Source: Diphasiastrum complanatum
Lineage: Eukaryota; Streptophyta; Lycopodiopsida; Lycopodiales; Lycopodiaceae
Reading direction: 5' to 3'
NCBI GenBank assembly: GCA_029204225.1
Contig: CM055102.1
Location: 19,176,967-19,240,966 of the forward strand
Length of the DNA: 64,000 bases
Shown in pieces: positions 21,630 to 33,679 of the stretch. The notes under the pieces were generated by a model. The model ran no database searches and had not been told where the DNA came from. It saw only the letters and a list, made by a program, of their open reading frames with translations. Each line of letters begins with the position of its first letter. The first letter of the stretch is position 1. Made by a program: the position numbers and the translations under genes.

Positions 21630-21917
21630 ACTGCTCCTTAGCACATCCCATGTCTGTATGGGTGTAACGGCATCACACATGTGGGTAATGCTGTGATCCT
21701 TCACTGACAAGTTAATGAAGGTCAAAGCTTTCCTCATCTTTTTGTCGAACACTTTGATATCTGCTTCATTTGACGGCCTTCTCTCATCACCAATGACGAC
21801 TTCCCACGCATCTTTCTCCATCAGTATGTTTTTCATTTTGAATTTCCACACTGCATAGTTGGAAATCCCGTCCAATTTGCTACTTTCACTCAAAATGGAC
21901 TCTCCCATGTTTGTCAT
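21630..21917 (-). pseudogene. Copia gag N-terminal fragment (family of Copia-C)
   Basis: ATG at 21,915-21,917 starts MTNMGESILSESSKLDGISN. It continues with AVWKFKMKNILMEKDAWEVV and VFDKKMRKALTFINLSVKDH, closely matching the gag of Copia-C at 28,656-28,830. Homology ends near 21,630 after the CDAVTP block. With the primer site at 23,182-23,194 on the same strand it forms the 5' end of a minus-strand copia element. Confidence 0.82.
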
Positions 21918-21974
21918 CGCAAAATTGCTTGAAACTTCTGCCGTAGGGTAAAAATAGTATGCGGAGGCCAACAT

Positions 21975-23181
21975 TGATGTCAGAAGTTGAAAATAATGAC
22001 CTGCACTTTTTCCCTTACCAGGCTACTCACCGCTTTTCCACCAATTTGAAAGCCAAATCGGCGTCGCCTTCCGAAATGCACTCAGTCGTCAACTCCCAAC
22101 TATGTGCCCATTGGAATGGTGAAATCACTTTTGGTGCACTCTGAACACTTTCTTCATTGCAATCACTCTATTTTGTTGTATCGTACTTGCAGGTACAGTC
22201 CGGGTGCCCTTCGTTTGGAGGTTCTAGCCTTTTGTTTGGGTCAAAACGGACAAAGGACCCAAAAATAGGGATTTTCCTAGTTTTTGAACTGTTTCTTCAG
22301 AGTGAAGAAACTTCACCTTTCACTTGTGAAGAGACCCAACTCCAATTTCAGTATGAAAGTTTTTAATAAAGTTGAAGTGCCCTCTGGTCTTCAGGCCCCT
22401 TCAATTGAAGTTCATGTAGACTTTACGACAATCCAATGGCTTATCTGGATCCAATGGTCCACGTAGTTAATCTCCATCATCCATCCAGATGCCATGAGAT
22501 CTGATGGTCCTATACATTCTTGTGCACCAATCCGGATTCCTCCAGTCGTGACCACCTTCGAAGCACTACGTGCTTCTCCTCCTCACTGTGCGCGAGCTAT
22601 CTATATCCCTCTCTTGGCCTCTTATTTCCTTTCTTCACCAAACACTTGATGATCTGACAGGCTCTCTGATCTGCAGCCAGTTATGGCTCTCTCACATCTA
22701 CTACGCGCTGCTGGGGCACCCTCCACTAGCTCTTTACAGCTCCAAAATCTGTTGAATATAGAGAGAAATCCACGATTTATCATCTGTAAACTCTAAACCA
22801 GGGTTTATGCACCATTCTTGGCACTTAGTAGCCTTTGTACAGCTCTTCAATAAGCAAATCCTCTTGCTCTGAGGTCGCCCTACAACAAGGAATCTGATAC
22901 TTCAGACCGATCGTCAAACGGTGTCCGTTCGGATGCACACCGATTGCAAACACCAAGCAACTACTTTATGGAATTTTTAGAATTCTGTTTCTCCAACTGA
23001 TAGGCCTTGTTTATGAATCCTCACACGGTTTCACACCTAGCAAACCTCTGTATGCTAGAAATCATACACCAGTGCTTCACTTTCCGTCTCTAGCCCGCCG
23101 TAAACCCTGAACTCTCAGAAGACTATTCTTCTCCCGAAGCTCTCTTCAACGGCGACATTGTACTGTGTACACTCCCTGTAC
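21975..23181 (-). other. Probable leader of the minus-strand copia element
   Basis: About 1.2 kb between primer site and gag, with no frame of note. It is slightly richer in GC than its surroundings (CCTCCTCACTGTGCGCGAGC near 22,580). Confidence 0.5.
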
Positions 23182-23194
23182 GGCTCTGATACCA
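23182..23194 (-). other. Primer binding site of the minus-strand copia element
   Basis: Minus strand TGGTATCAGAGCC preceded by AATTCTAAGT, the presumed LTR 3' end. The 3' side of Copia-C has TTAGAATT at about 32,467, which would be the matching LTR start. Confidence 0.75.
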
Positions 23195-23930
23195 ACTTAG
23201 AATTTGCTTTGCACAAGAACACAGATCATGCTACACAGTAACACAAACATAAAATACTCTCCACAGCAAGCCGTATATACCATATTACTGCAAGAAACTT
23301 AGCATCAAAGTCAAACATGCATGGTCACACATCTATGTACCATCGTTAATCTGGACCTTACGAGAATTTGATAGCAAATGCCTGCAGGTATAAGTGAAAC
23401 ATTACCATGAAATCCATAATACGTACAACATTACAACCACACACTTAACTTGTAATGGTATTCATCACATGCCAATCATTTATGAAAATAATGGAGACCA
23501 AAATGAGTAATAGAAGCACACCTCAGAGATTTTCGAGAGACGGTCAACCTCAGGTCCATACAGTGCTCTAGTCATCACGTGCTAGAAATGCAGCTTTAGA
23601 GGCACAACACTGGCTTGTCAAGTACTAGGCTTTGTAACTATAGGGCAAGAAAATTTGTGACAAAGTGTCTTCAAAGATTTCTTCTCCCTCCCTCATTTGC
23701 TTGATGTGTGTACAATAATTTGCCTAGAAATTGAGTCAACAAAATAAAATCAGCAAATCAAAACAACAAAAGATGCCGAATGTTGGTCGAGCTGGATATG
23801 CGGGCATCAATATGAGACTGGTATGTGTGTATACAACAAAACTTGCATTGTATACTCCGATATGCAAAACCTCTTTTTTCATGATGTCATTTATTTTTGT
23901 CTATTGTTGAGTGCCAAATTTTAGCCACAA
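23195..23930 (-). other. Possible LTR and flank of the minus-strand copia element
   Basis: Sequence beyond the primer site should be LTR. No partner LTR and no clear outer boundary were found, so its extent is unknown. Confidence 0.35.
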
Positions 23931-23939
23931 GAAAAGAAT

Positions 23940-24430
23940 AGGGCTCCAACGGCTGCCGAGATCTATGTGGATGCTCATACTAGTAAAGGTTTTGGCAAAC
24001 TAAAAGCAGGCGAGTTGGATCCTGACCTGTGGCTGAGACTTTGAAGGTAACACCCAACATGAGATATAATAACATATATTTTTTGAAATTATGGTTTAAA
24101 TACATTTAATTTTATAAAATGTAATGATGAACATATATATGATTTTGCATGTAAATTTGATTAGCTATGTTTTTTTTTGTGTAGAATGAAGATTTTAATT
24201 AATTATATGTCAGGAACAAACCCCGATAACAAAGTAATGAAGATTTTAGAAGAAAATAGTCGGGGACGAAAGAGAGTAAGAGGCCTAAGTGTCTATAGAA
24301 AAGAGATGTAGTATTCTTCCCAAGTAGATGAAATGGGGAAGGAGATAGAGAGACAAAGTGAAGAAATGGAAGAACTCCGAAAAACTGTACAGATATAGAT
24401 GAAGATGATGAAAAGTTTATCCCAGGTCAC
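23940..24430 (+). pseudogene. CACTA transposon-associated protein fragment
   Basis: Plus strand reading contains AEIYVDAHTSKGFGKLKAGE followed by LDPDLWLRL (23,957-24,043). After AT-rich sequence ending in a possible acceptor it continues NKVMKILEENSRGRKRVRGL near 24,225 and MGKEIERQSEEMEELRKTV near 24,330, a coiled coil. From memory this resembles the ELF..TH.KKDG.. plus coiled-coil pattern of plant En/Spm-type accessory proteins (Transposase_24). It is interrupted by stops. The CACTA 3' end lies 0.7 kb downstream in matching orientation. Confidence 0.4.
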
Positions 24431-24819
24431 TTTCTCATTTCTTCTTTCTCTCTCCATCTCTTTCTTTTGAAACTTGGTACGGTCCTAGCTATCTACATAA
24501 AGAGAGGGAGAGGGAGAGAGACAAAGAGAGAGAAAGAGAGAATGAGATATATTCCTTATTTCAGTTTTGATCATGCATCATGTTGCTGTAGAGGAGGATC
24601 CAATGCTACATCAGTTGGGTTCAGCTCAGCCGTTATCTACAATTAAAGAGATTTAACCTCACTTCTTTCTAAGAGTCTAATTATTGCACATGTACTTTGA
24701 GACATAAGACAATGCATGGGATGTCATACTCTAAATTGTGAAAGCCTTATAAAAAGTATAGACCTCATTAGAGAGATAGAGATAAGTTTTCTTACAATTT
24801 CATAATCTTTTTCGTATGT

Positions 24820-25163
24820 CATGTAGCGTGCAACTATAGCAAAAATGAATTTTCGTAATATTTTTTGCAATTTTTGCACAAAAAATTGCGAAAAAATATC
24901 CACAATTTTTGCCACAACAATTGTGGAAATAAATTTTCGCAATTTTTTTGACAATTTTTGCTGGTGGGTTTCCGCAATTTTTTTTATTGTTAATTTAGCC
25001 ATAAAAATCACGGAAAATTAGCCAAAAAAATTGCGGGTCCGAAATTGCGGATTTGCCACAAAAATTGCGAAAACTGTTTTCGCAATTTTTTTGGCAAAAA
25101 TTGCAAAAAATTTCGCAATTTTTGCCATTTTTTTGGCAATTTTTGCCGTCTTTTCTTGTAGTG
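24820..25163 (+). mobile_element. CACTA-type 3' end with subterminal repeats
   Basis: 25,151-25,163 reads TTTTCTTGTAGTG, the reverse complement of CACTACAAGAAAA, the classic plant CACTA terminal inverted repeat. The preceding 330 bp consists of many short direct and inverted copies of GCAATTTTT/AAAAATTGC, as expected of CACTA subterminal transposase-binding repeats. No matching 5' terminus was found in the window, so the element is truncated or its left end has decayed. Confidence 0.55.
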
Positions 25164-25901
25164 ACCTTCGAATATCTCATGTTATTCCATATAATAATTT
25201 GCACTCCCGCTTCAGCTAGAAGATCGAGGCATTCTTCAACCTGTAAATCCTATTATATTGGTGCTTGTAAATGTTCACAACCAGATTCCAACATGATTTT
25301 TGAGTTACGGATAGTGTAGGAAATTAGTTGTTGTCAGGGTTTGTGCTCCTTGCAACATTATTAGTATTTGTTCACATGCATATTCCAGCAAGATCTATGA
25401 ATGATGGTATGGGTGGAGTTTATTAAAGTTATAGTTTGTGCTCCTTGGATGGTTTTTAGTTTTGCTTAAGAGTGAAGGAGTATTGAAGGTGTTAAAAATG
25501 GATATAGTGTTAAAGATCCACAATAAGTACCTGTTTTTTAGACTTAAGTGCAATTTTAGATAGTTACAAATGTACCAAAATTGGTACTTCGATAGTACCA
25601 AATTTGGTAGTCTCAAGTACCAACGAAAAAATTGTAATTTATGAACAAGTACTTTGGAGTTTCAAACAAGCAATACATGTTTTTCAAATGGAAAAGACAA
25701 TTTTAGTCAATACCAAAAGCACTATAATTGAGACTCCAATAGTACCAAAAAACGTAGCTTGAACTTATAAACAAAAAAAATCAGAATATTGATAGATAGG
25801 TGATCGAAAGTATCAAATTGGTACCCATCAGTTTCAAAACGAGTACTATGAAAGTACCAAATGAATTAATATTAGGCACAAAGGTTACTTGCATTCTGAT
25901 C
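25164..25901. other. Spacer with GGTACT/AGTACC motifs
   Basis: No gene. 25,560-25,870 contains repeated AGTACCAAA and TTGGTACTT motifs, the same vocabulary as the array at 6.5-10.7 kb. It is probably 3' noncoding DNA of TE-X copy 2. Confidence 0.5.
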
Positions 25902-27736
25902 TCAAGCATTAAGCAAGTCCTCTTGATCGCTGTCATCTTCGTATGTCATGTTGATGTATATGTTCTCATACACATCGGTGGATAATCGGAACATATTATG
26001 ATATCCAGGGATAGGCTCCATGGGAAACCGGATTGCTCTCACTAGGTGTGAATAAATCATTATCGGTTGTGTCCGGTCTAGAAGGTTGTATGTATTGATC
26101 ATGTCTTCGACTTGGCCATAGTATAGGCCTTCAACTACTCTCCCTCCTCTAACAATTCTGTTGTGCCATGCATTCTTCTGCGTTGTCGTTGCCTGGTACA
26201 TCGTCTTGGTGCATTTAAGGGAGGTAGAAATCCTCTCCCCTCTTTGTTGCTTTGACCGCAAAATTGTCCCCAGTGGATAGCAAGTTAGACAAACTATCAG
26301 AGTTTCCCTCATACATGGGCAGGTTGGTGTCATTATACATTGGCATGGATCCATAAGCACCGTCATTATCTCCAGCGTCATCGTCTTCGTCGCTGCTAGC
26401 TGCCTTTGAATCTAGAATGGCTGGATAAACAAATATTTCTACTCTTCCACGTGATGTCTGTTGATGCATCTTCTCCATTGCCCTGCAATACATGAATCGC
26501 AGAAACATGACAATGTGCGACATTGTAGTGAGCATGGACTATCCTAGGAATATCCATCAACACAATGGAACAAACGTGAGCCTGTGATGCGTTGACAATC
26601 CCATTTCACATCACGTTGCACCTCATCCTTGCTGACCAGCCAGAAAACTCTCCTTGTATTGTAGCTGTGACCTTATCCTTTTGGCCTAGATGTTTCTTTC
26701 AGATATGCGACCACATCTGCTGCACATTTCAAGGGCCAGCCATCTAGTTTCAACTCCTCGTGAGTGAGAGTTCTCTTGATGATTGTGCCCACTCCGTCGT
26801 GCTTGCCTTTTCCATGGCCTGAGGTAGAAAAATTACGCATCATTTGCAGACCTCAAGTGATAATATTTGGCCAAAAAATGAACAAATTGTTAGATTTTTC
26901 TATTTTTATGTAGGTTGTAATAAACAGTGCTTGCAAACAATACCCGTAGTTTTGAACTTGGTGTCCTGTGTCTAGTACCAATTTGGTACTATATTCAGGT
27001 ATCTCGTATAGTCCCAATTTGGTACTATATCTATTAGAGAAATAGTACCAAAATTGGTACTCCAAAACAGTGTATTTTGGTACTACAAGACGGACTATGT
27101 AGTTAAAGTCTTATAGTTCAGACCTGACCACGAAGAAGAAAGGCCTTCGAGCTTTGAATTGGGACGCCGCACCATCTGACCACACCCGATGACACCTCAA
27201 ATTATAATCGTTTTCTTTCAACCAATTTTCATGTAGTAGTAGACAATATTATACCAATAGGGTGTCATGTAGCTTATCGTCTGATAGGTAAAAATGAAGA
27301 GTCTTTTTAGCTGCACCTGCAAAGTTTCTGACATACATTATGTGCACAAGTATCATGACCTGATTAGACCACTAGTGCATGGACTGTATCTTGTTCTGCA
27401 TCTTGAACGAATAATGCTCCGCAAAGTCAATGATTGAAACAACAACATCCGAAGAAAATTTTAGCAAGCAGTCTTTAAATTGTTGTGACTGCCACCGAAA
27501 CACAAAGCTATGCTTGATGAAGTTTTTCAGATGTGCTGAAACCAGGTCAACAAAAATCCTTCCCATGATGACCAATCGTGTTTTGTCTCATATGAGCATA
27601 TGGTACACACAACAGCAGGTGTACCGCTCCTTCAGTTTCCGGACAAAACAAGGCTTCAACGCCTCAAAGCATCTAAGAGATATCTGCACTTCTAGATGAG
27701 CCCTTATGAGTCTTTGGAACAGCTCGACTTGTGGCC
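25902..27736 (-). pseudogene. TE-X copy 2: middle and C-terminal part of an unassigned transposase-like gene
   Basis: Minus strand blocks in order. 27,735-27,590: QVELFQRLIRAHLEVQISLR, then FEALKPCF and YTCCCVYH. 27,575-27,370: FRWQSQQFKDCLLKF and VVVSIIDFAEHYSFKMQNKI. 27,370-27,130 in the same frame: HFYLSDDKLHDT, then VWSDGAASQFKARRPFFF. After a GGTACT-rich intron-like gap, 26,860-26,690: FSTSGHGKGKHDGVGTIIKR and CAADVVAYLKETSRPK. Frameshift, then VFWLVSKDEVQRDVKWDCQR and LSCFCDSCIAGQWRRC. 26,530-25,902 across another frameshift: GDNFAVKAT, LKCTKTMYQA, RVVEGLYYGQ. Aspartates in IIDFAE, WSDG and KHDG could be a DDE-like triad (inference). Stops and frameshifts make it a relic. I cannot assign a named superfamily. 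Confidence 0.6.
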
Positions 27737-27740
27737 TAAA

Positions 27741-28099
27741 AACCTTACAACTTACTAAAAGAACATAATAATATGCCTAAGAATTACCATGGAAGTTGAT
27801 CCAAGCCGACTTGAATATTAAACCAAACTTAATTTGTGTGTAAAATTCATAGCAATATGAATCAAATGAGAGAAAATGAGAAAAAGAAAGCATGAAGAGT
27901 GTTAGTCAAAATTCTCGATCCATACGGTTGTATCCTATTCCAAAATGTCACCACAATGCTCCATCCCCAACGACATGGCCTTCTTTGTGGATGTTTTAAG
28001 TCCAACAAAGAACCGTTTATGATACCATGCCTTCAACAGGAAAAGACAAGGGCTACACCCCTTCCTAGAATTGGGAACATTGACTATCTTTAACTCTAT
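27741..28099. other. Spacer between TE-X exon and inverted array end
   Basis: AT-rich with no recognisable gene or repeat. If TE-X copy 2 has the layout of copy 1 this would be the end of its large intron. Confidence 0.35.
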
Positions 28100-28656
<557 letters not shown>

Positions 28657-28659
28657 TGA

Positions 28660-29460
28660 TGGAGAAAGATGTGTGGGAATTTGTCACAGGTGATGAGAGA
28701 AGACCGCCAAATGAAGTGGATATCAAAGTGTTCGACAAAAAGATGAGGAAAGCTTTGACCTTCATTAACTTGTCAGTGAAGGATCACAAAATTACCCACA
28801 TTTGTGATGTTGTTACACCCAGACAGGCATGGGATCTGCTAAAGGAGCAGTTCGAGACGTCAAATTTGTTAAGAATCATGTTTCTCAAGTCAAAGCTGCA
28901 TAATGCCCGAATGGAACAAGGAGAGCACATTCAGACGTATATGACCAGAATCATAACAATGAGGGATGAACTGCATTCTATTGGTGAGCGCATACGTGAT
29001 GTGGAGCTGGTGCACAATACATTGTGTGCAGCATTGCAGAACCCTATCAGATATTTGTGAGCGAAATAGCATCAAGAGAAAGATTGCCAACCTTTGACAA
29101 GCTCATAGGAATCTTGATGCAGGAAGAGCAACAACGAGAAATAGTGAAAGCTAGACGTCAAAATACTAATGATCAGGCACTTGAGACACGCCAAAAACAA
29201 GACAAGGGCAAGGGTAAGAAGAAGTCTAAGCAGCAATTTGCCAAGTCTCAGGAGGATCAGAGATCTTCCAATAAGACCAAGAAGAAAGGCAAGTGCCTCC
29301 ATTGTGGTAAAAAGGGCCATGGAAGAGTGAATGTTGAAAATTCCTGGCGGAACAAGGCAAGGGAAAACCAAAGCAAGCAGGTAACCTTGTCGATGAGGGT
29401 GAGATTGAAGACTCAAGCATCTTCATATCTGCATTGTCATCTAATCAAGATGATCAAGTG
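28660..29460 (+). pseudogene. Copia-C gag pseudogene
   Basis: Gag reads DERRPPNEVDIKVFDKKMRK, then ALTFINLSVKDH and AWDLLKEQFET to about 29,060. It continues in the next frame with EIASRERLPTFDKLIGILMQ and a lysine-rich stretch. The zinc knuckle is CLHCGKKGHGRVNV: the final cysteine of CCHC is replaced by valine, so zinc binding should fail. A frameshift lies near 29,040. Confidence 0.85.
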
Positions 29461-29943
29461 TGGTATATTGACTCGGGAGCCACAAGACACATGACAGGTA
29501 ACAAGAATTGGTTCAGTAGCTTGAAAGTGTTGGATAATGGAACATCTGTTTCACAAGCAAATGGTGATGTGTGCAAGATCAAGGGGATAGGCACTATCTC
29601 AATCCAACTACCTGATGGCAAAAGCAAGATGATCAAGGAGGTACTTTACGTACCAGGTTTGAAGAAAAATCTACTTTCTATTGGAGTCATTACTGATCAA
29701 AAGTTTAAAGTAGAATTCGCCCATGATCGTTGCTTTGTGAAGGATGTGAACCAAAAGTTCAAAGTTATTGCGGATGGAGTCAGGGAGCCCAATACAAAAT
29801 TGTACAGGTTGAATGCTACAATCAAGGGGCAACATGGACTCGTATCGTCCATTCCATCGCAAACTGAGTTGTGGCATAAGAAGCTTGGTCACTTGAATTT
29901 GAGAAGCCTCAGTTTGATGAGAAAATTGGAGATAGTAACATGA
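29434..29943 (+). pseudogene. Copia-C protease and GAG-pre-integrase segment
   Basis: WYIDSGATRHMTGNKNWF holds an intact copia aspartic protease motif (DSGA, near 29,470). The segment LWHKKLGHLNLRSLSLM begins the integrase HHCC finger. A TGA at 29,941-29,943 replaces the glycine codon of the usual VTGLP motif and cuts the frame. Confidence 0.88.
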
Positions 29944-31611
29944 TTGCCTACTATAGAAGACCACTTGAAATCGATGTGGGAATCATGTGTATATGGGAAG
30001 CAGCATCAAGAGAAGTTCAATAAAGGGGGTGTTGCAAGGGCAAAAAACATCTTGGATTTAATCCACACAGATTTATGCGGGCGTATGAGGACCATGTCCT
30101 TAGGTAAACCCTTCTATTTCATGACCTTTATTGATAATATGTCACGTAAGACGTGGATCTACTTCTTGAAGAAGAAATCAGATGCATTTGACAATTTCAA
30201 GAGCTTCAAAGCATTGGTCAAAAATCAGACAGGTAGGAAGATCAAAGTCCTAAGATCAAATAGTGGAGGTGAGTACAAGTCTAATGACTTCAATGATCTG
30301 TGTGATCAATGTGGGATCAAAAGACAATTTATGCAAGCTCATACTCCTGCTCTCAATGGTGTAGCTGAGCGCAAGAATCATACGATTGTGGAAAGTGCCA
30401 GATCTATGCTACCTGAGATGAAACTACCAAAAGATTTTTGGTCAGAAGCATGCAGTACGGCAGTCTATCTTCAAAATAGAAGTTCTACCATTGCCATACC
30501 AAAGATAACACCTGAGGAAGCATTCACGAAGAAGAAGCCAAAGGTGAACCACTTGCGAATCTTTGGATGTAAGGCCTTTGTACACATTCCTAAGGAAGAG
30601 AGACGTAAACATGATGTGAAAGCTATCAAGTGTATACTCCTAGGATATGATGAACATGTGAAGGGCTATAGATGTTTTGATCCAGTAGAAAACAAAATCC
30701 ATGTAAGTCATGATGTTATCTTTGATGAATCCAAGATGTATGAGAACAAGGATGATGAGAAGATAGATACATCTAGTGGGAAAGATGGTATAGTGAGGAA
30801 ACCTCCTAATGATGATCCATTCATTGACATTCCAAGTGATGAACATGAGAATATATCTCAAGATACTACTACTCAACCCCAAGAAACAGGTTGGAGAGGT
30901 AGAGATAAACCTTTTGGTGCAAGAAGGATTGAAGTTGCAGGTGACAAATGCAAGGAGAAGGATGTACCGTCATGGGATACATTTTCACCAGGAAGCCGAT
31001 CACCTGACATGAAGATCCCTAAGTGGTTTGAGAGACTGTTGGAGAGCCGTGACATGGATGACTTTCTAGGATCATCTAGCCAGGGAGAGCTACGAAGATC
31101 AACAAGAGAGAAGACACAACCTGAAAGGTATCAAGCAAATTATGCTCTCTTATCTAGCATTATTCAATGCAAAGAACCTTCAACTTATGGTGAAGCAAAG
31201 GATGATGACATCTGGGTCAAGGCCATGGGAGAGGAGATGAAGTCAATTGCTAAGCATAGCACATGGGACTTAGTAGAACCACCAGTTGGCAAGAAACCCA
31301 TTGGTTGCAAATGGGTATACAGGACTAAGTACCATGCAGATGGAAGTATAACAAAGCACAAGGCAAGATTGGTGATCAAAGGGTATGCACAAAGTAAAGG
31401 CATCGACTATGAGGAGTCCTTTGCGCCGATATGTAAGTGGAATACTCTATGTCTACTTGTTGCTTTAGCTTCACATTTTGGTTGGCCTTTGCATCAGATG
31501 GATGTGAAATCTGCTTTTCTAAATGGTGAACAATTCGAGATGACAGATCTCAACCTGATGCATTATTGCCTTGGAGTAGAGGTCTGGCAAAAAGACACAA
31601 AGTGGGTTTAA
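29944..31611 (+). pseudogene. Copia-C integrase and truncated reverse transcriptase
   Basis: 555 codons in the frame following the TGA. Integrase core: first aspartate in LIHTDLCG; the second catalytic site reads LRSNSGGEYK where the family has SDNGGEY, so the aspartate is lost; E present in NGVAERKNH. RT starts normally (STWDLVEPPVGKKPIGCKWV, KHKARLVIKGYAQSKGIDYE, HQMDVKSAFLNGE) but jumps at about 31,530 to FEMTDLNLMHYCLG, deleting the palm with the YVDD catalytic box. A frameshift follows near 31,600. Non-functional. Confidence 0.9.
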
Positions 31612-32408
31612 CACATGTAAAGTATGTCAAAGAGTTGTTGCACAAGTTTAGGTTGCAGGATTGCAAACCAGTGAATACTCCTATTGAACCAGGTAAAAAG
31701 CTTTCTAAGCTTGATGAGTCATATTCATTTGATGCTACGCTGTATAGGCAGTTAGTAGGGAGCTTGATTTACCTTACTACGACTAGACCAGATATATGCT
31801 ATGTTGTTGGCATTGTAAGTTAGTTTATGGCAGCACCTACGAAAACGCATTGGAAGGCAGCTAAACGCATTTTGCATTATGTGAAAGGCACTTCAGATTA
31901 TGGCTTGATTTACAGGAAGCATGATGGTTTACCTGAGTTGTGTGGCTATGTGGATGCGGATTGGGGAGGTGACTATGATGATCATAGATCCACCACAGGG
32001 TATATATTCCAGTTTTGTGGTAGTTGCTTTTTCTGGTCTAGTAAGAAGCAAAGTACAATTGCTCTATCCACCACAGAAGTAGAGTATAAGGCAATGTGTA
32101 GTGCAACACAAGAAGCTATATGGTTGAGACAAATCTTGGAAGAAGTTGGCATGAGACAGAAAAATCCCACGACATTACATAGCGACAGTCAGAGTGGCAT
32201 TCAGCTAGCAAAGAGTCCAGTGTTCCATGTGAGAACCAAACACATTGAGATTCAGTATCACTTTATACGTGAGAGGCTGCTGAGTCGTGAAATTCATGTT
32301 GTTCATTGTAGTACGGAAGAACAACTAGCTGATATTTTCACTAAGCCACTTGTTGGAGAAAAGTTTGATAAGTTTAGATCAAAGCTTTCTGTACTTAAAT
32401 TTTGTTGA
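31566..32408 (+). pseudogene. Copia-C RNase H domain
   Basis: Two pieces split by a TAG at 31,821-31,823. The second (31,827-32,408) is an intact copia RNase H: LCGYVDADWGGDYDDHRSTT, STTEVEYKAM, LHSDSQSGIQLAKSPVF, RTKHIEIQYHFIRE and QLADIFTKPL. Aspartates and glutamate at the expected positions are conserved. Confidence 0.9.
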
Positions 32409-32579
32409 CTTTAAAGCTATGTATATGACTGTATAAAAAGTAGACTCTGCTTTAAGGGAGAGAGTTAGAATTAAAGTAGAATCACTGTGCTAGTGTACTA
32501 TCTAGCAAGATGGATAGTAATTGGGAGAATTTCTTATGTTATTCCAAAAGCAAAAGAAGTATTAGCAAAAAAATTGACT

Positions 32580-33675
32580 TAGATTGAACCAATAGTCCAT
32601 CAGGAGCCGCTCTTTTGTGCCAGATTTGAAAAATCAAAGGAAGTACTAAATGTAGGGGCAGCCTGGAAAAGTGAGCAAAGAAACATCACCTTGCCAATAC
32701 AACAAAGACAGTTTGGTAAAGAGACAGCAGTGATAGATGGAGGTTTAGGAGTTAACTTGATTTCAAAAAAGCTATGTGCAAAATGGGGCCTTACAAGAAT
32801 GAAGCTTACAACTTCTGCCTTTAAGCTAGCTGATACGACGACAATCCGTCCTGAGGGCATAGTAGAAGATATACTTATCAAGAGTGCTGGAGTTCAGTTT
32901 GTCATTACTTTTGTAGTAATGGACTTACTTGATGCACCAATGGTTTATCGTCTTATTGGGCCATCCTTTGTTATGAGTCAAGTACATAACTAGGGGACAT
33001 GAAAGATTACATTTGAGAATTGTGAGCGTGCAGTCAAAGTTGATCCAATCACTTGGACAATCAAACCAGTGGTCCAAAAAGGGGATGATGATTCATCAAC
33101 AATGGATCATACATGTGATCGACAAGTAAATACTTTGGAAGTTCATTATGACTCTCAAATAGATACTATAAATTGGAATCAAGCTCTTGTAGCAATGGAT
33201 TGTACAACAGGCTATGTGTGTCAATGCAATGACCAATTAGAACTGAGCGAGATTCCTTTACCTGATCGAACTTTGAATACACCGATCACATTTCCATTGA
33301 ATATGATGAATGCAACTTGGATATCAACCGATCCAATTCCAGATCCTATTGAAGATGAACTCGTTCATGTTAGTCACACCTTGTCATATGATGAAAATAC
33401 AAAACTTATTGATGAGCAGATCTTAAATTACAAAATACATGGATCCTACAAGGATTGGAGTTCGAGAGATTTCTAATGAACCAACAATAAAACTGTTAAA
33501 AGCAATTATATTGAAGGAAGAAAAAAATGCAGGACCAATCACAAAAAAACAAGCAAAGGACAAAGACTCAATAGGACAAATGTCACACCATCAAAATGTA
33601 GCTACCACACACAAAATCAAGTTGTTCCTAATAGAGTCCTATGGGTATACTAGTACCCTCCAAGGCTCCACCTAG
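32580..33675 (+). pseudogene. Ty3-gypsy protease-region fragment
   Basis: 32,691-32,993 reads ETAVIDGGLGVNLISKKLCA, then FKLADTTTIRPEGIVEDILI and FVVMDL, the gypsy retropepsin with DGG in the active-site position. After a stop and a shift it continues NCERAVKVDPITWTIKPVVQ and on to about 33,476. The RT that should follow is absent. No LTR seen. Confidence 0.7.
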
Positions 33676-33679
33676 AGTA

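Larger units (their letters stand above)
28657..32560 (+). mobile_element. Copia-C: degenerate Ty1-copia element, 5' truncated
   Basis: gag starts abruptly at the codons corresponding to MEKDAWEV of the minus-strand relative (21,830), about 35 codons into the protein, because the TE-X repeat abuts it. Gag, protease, integrase, partial RT and RNase H follow in order. After the RNase H stop at 32,406 come a purine tract (AAGGGAGAGAG at about 32,454) and TTAGAATTAAAG, presumably the start of a 3' LTR, of which only about 100 bp can be followed. No 5' LTR or primer site. Confidence 0.88.
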
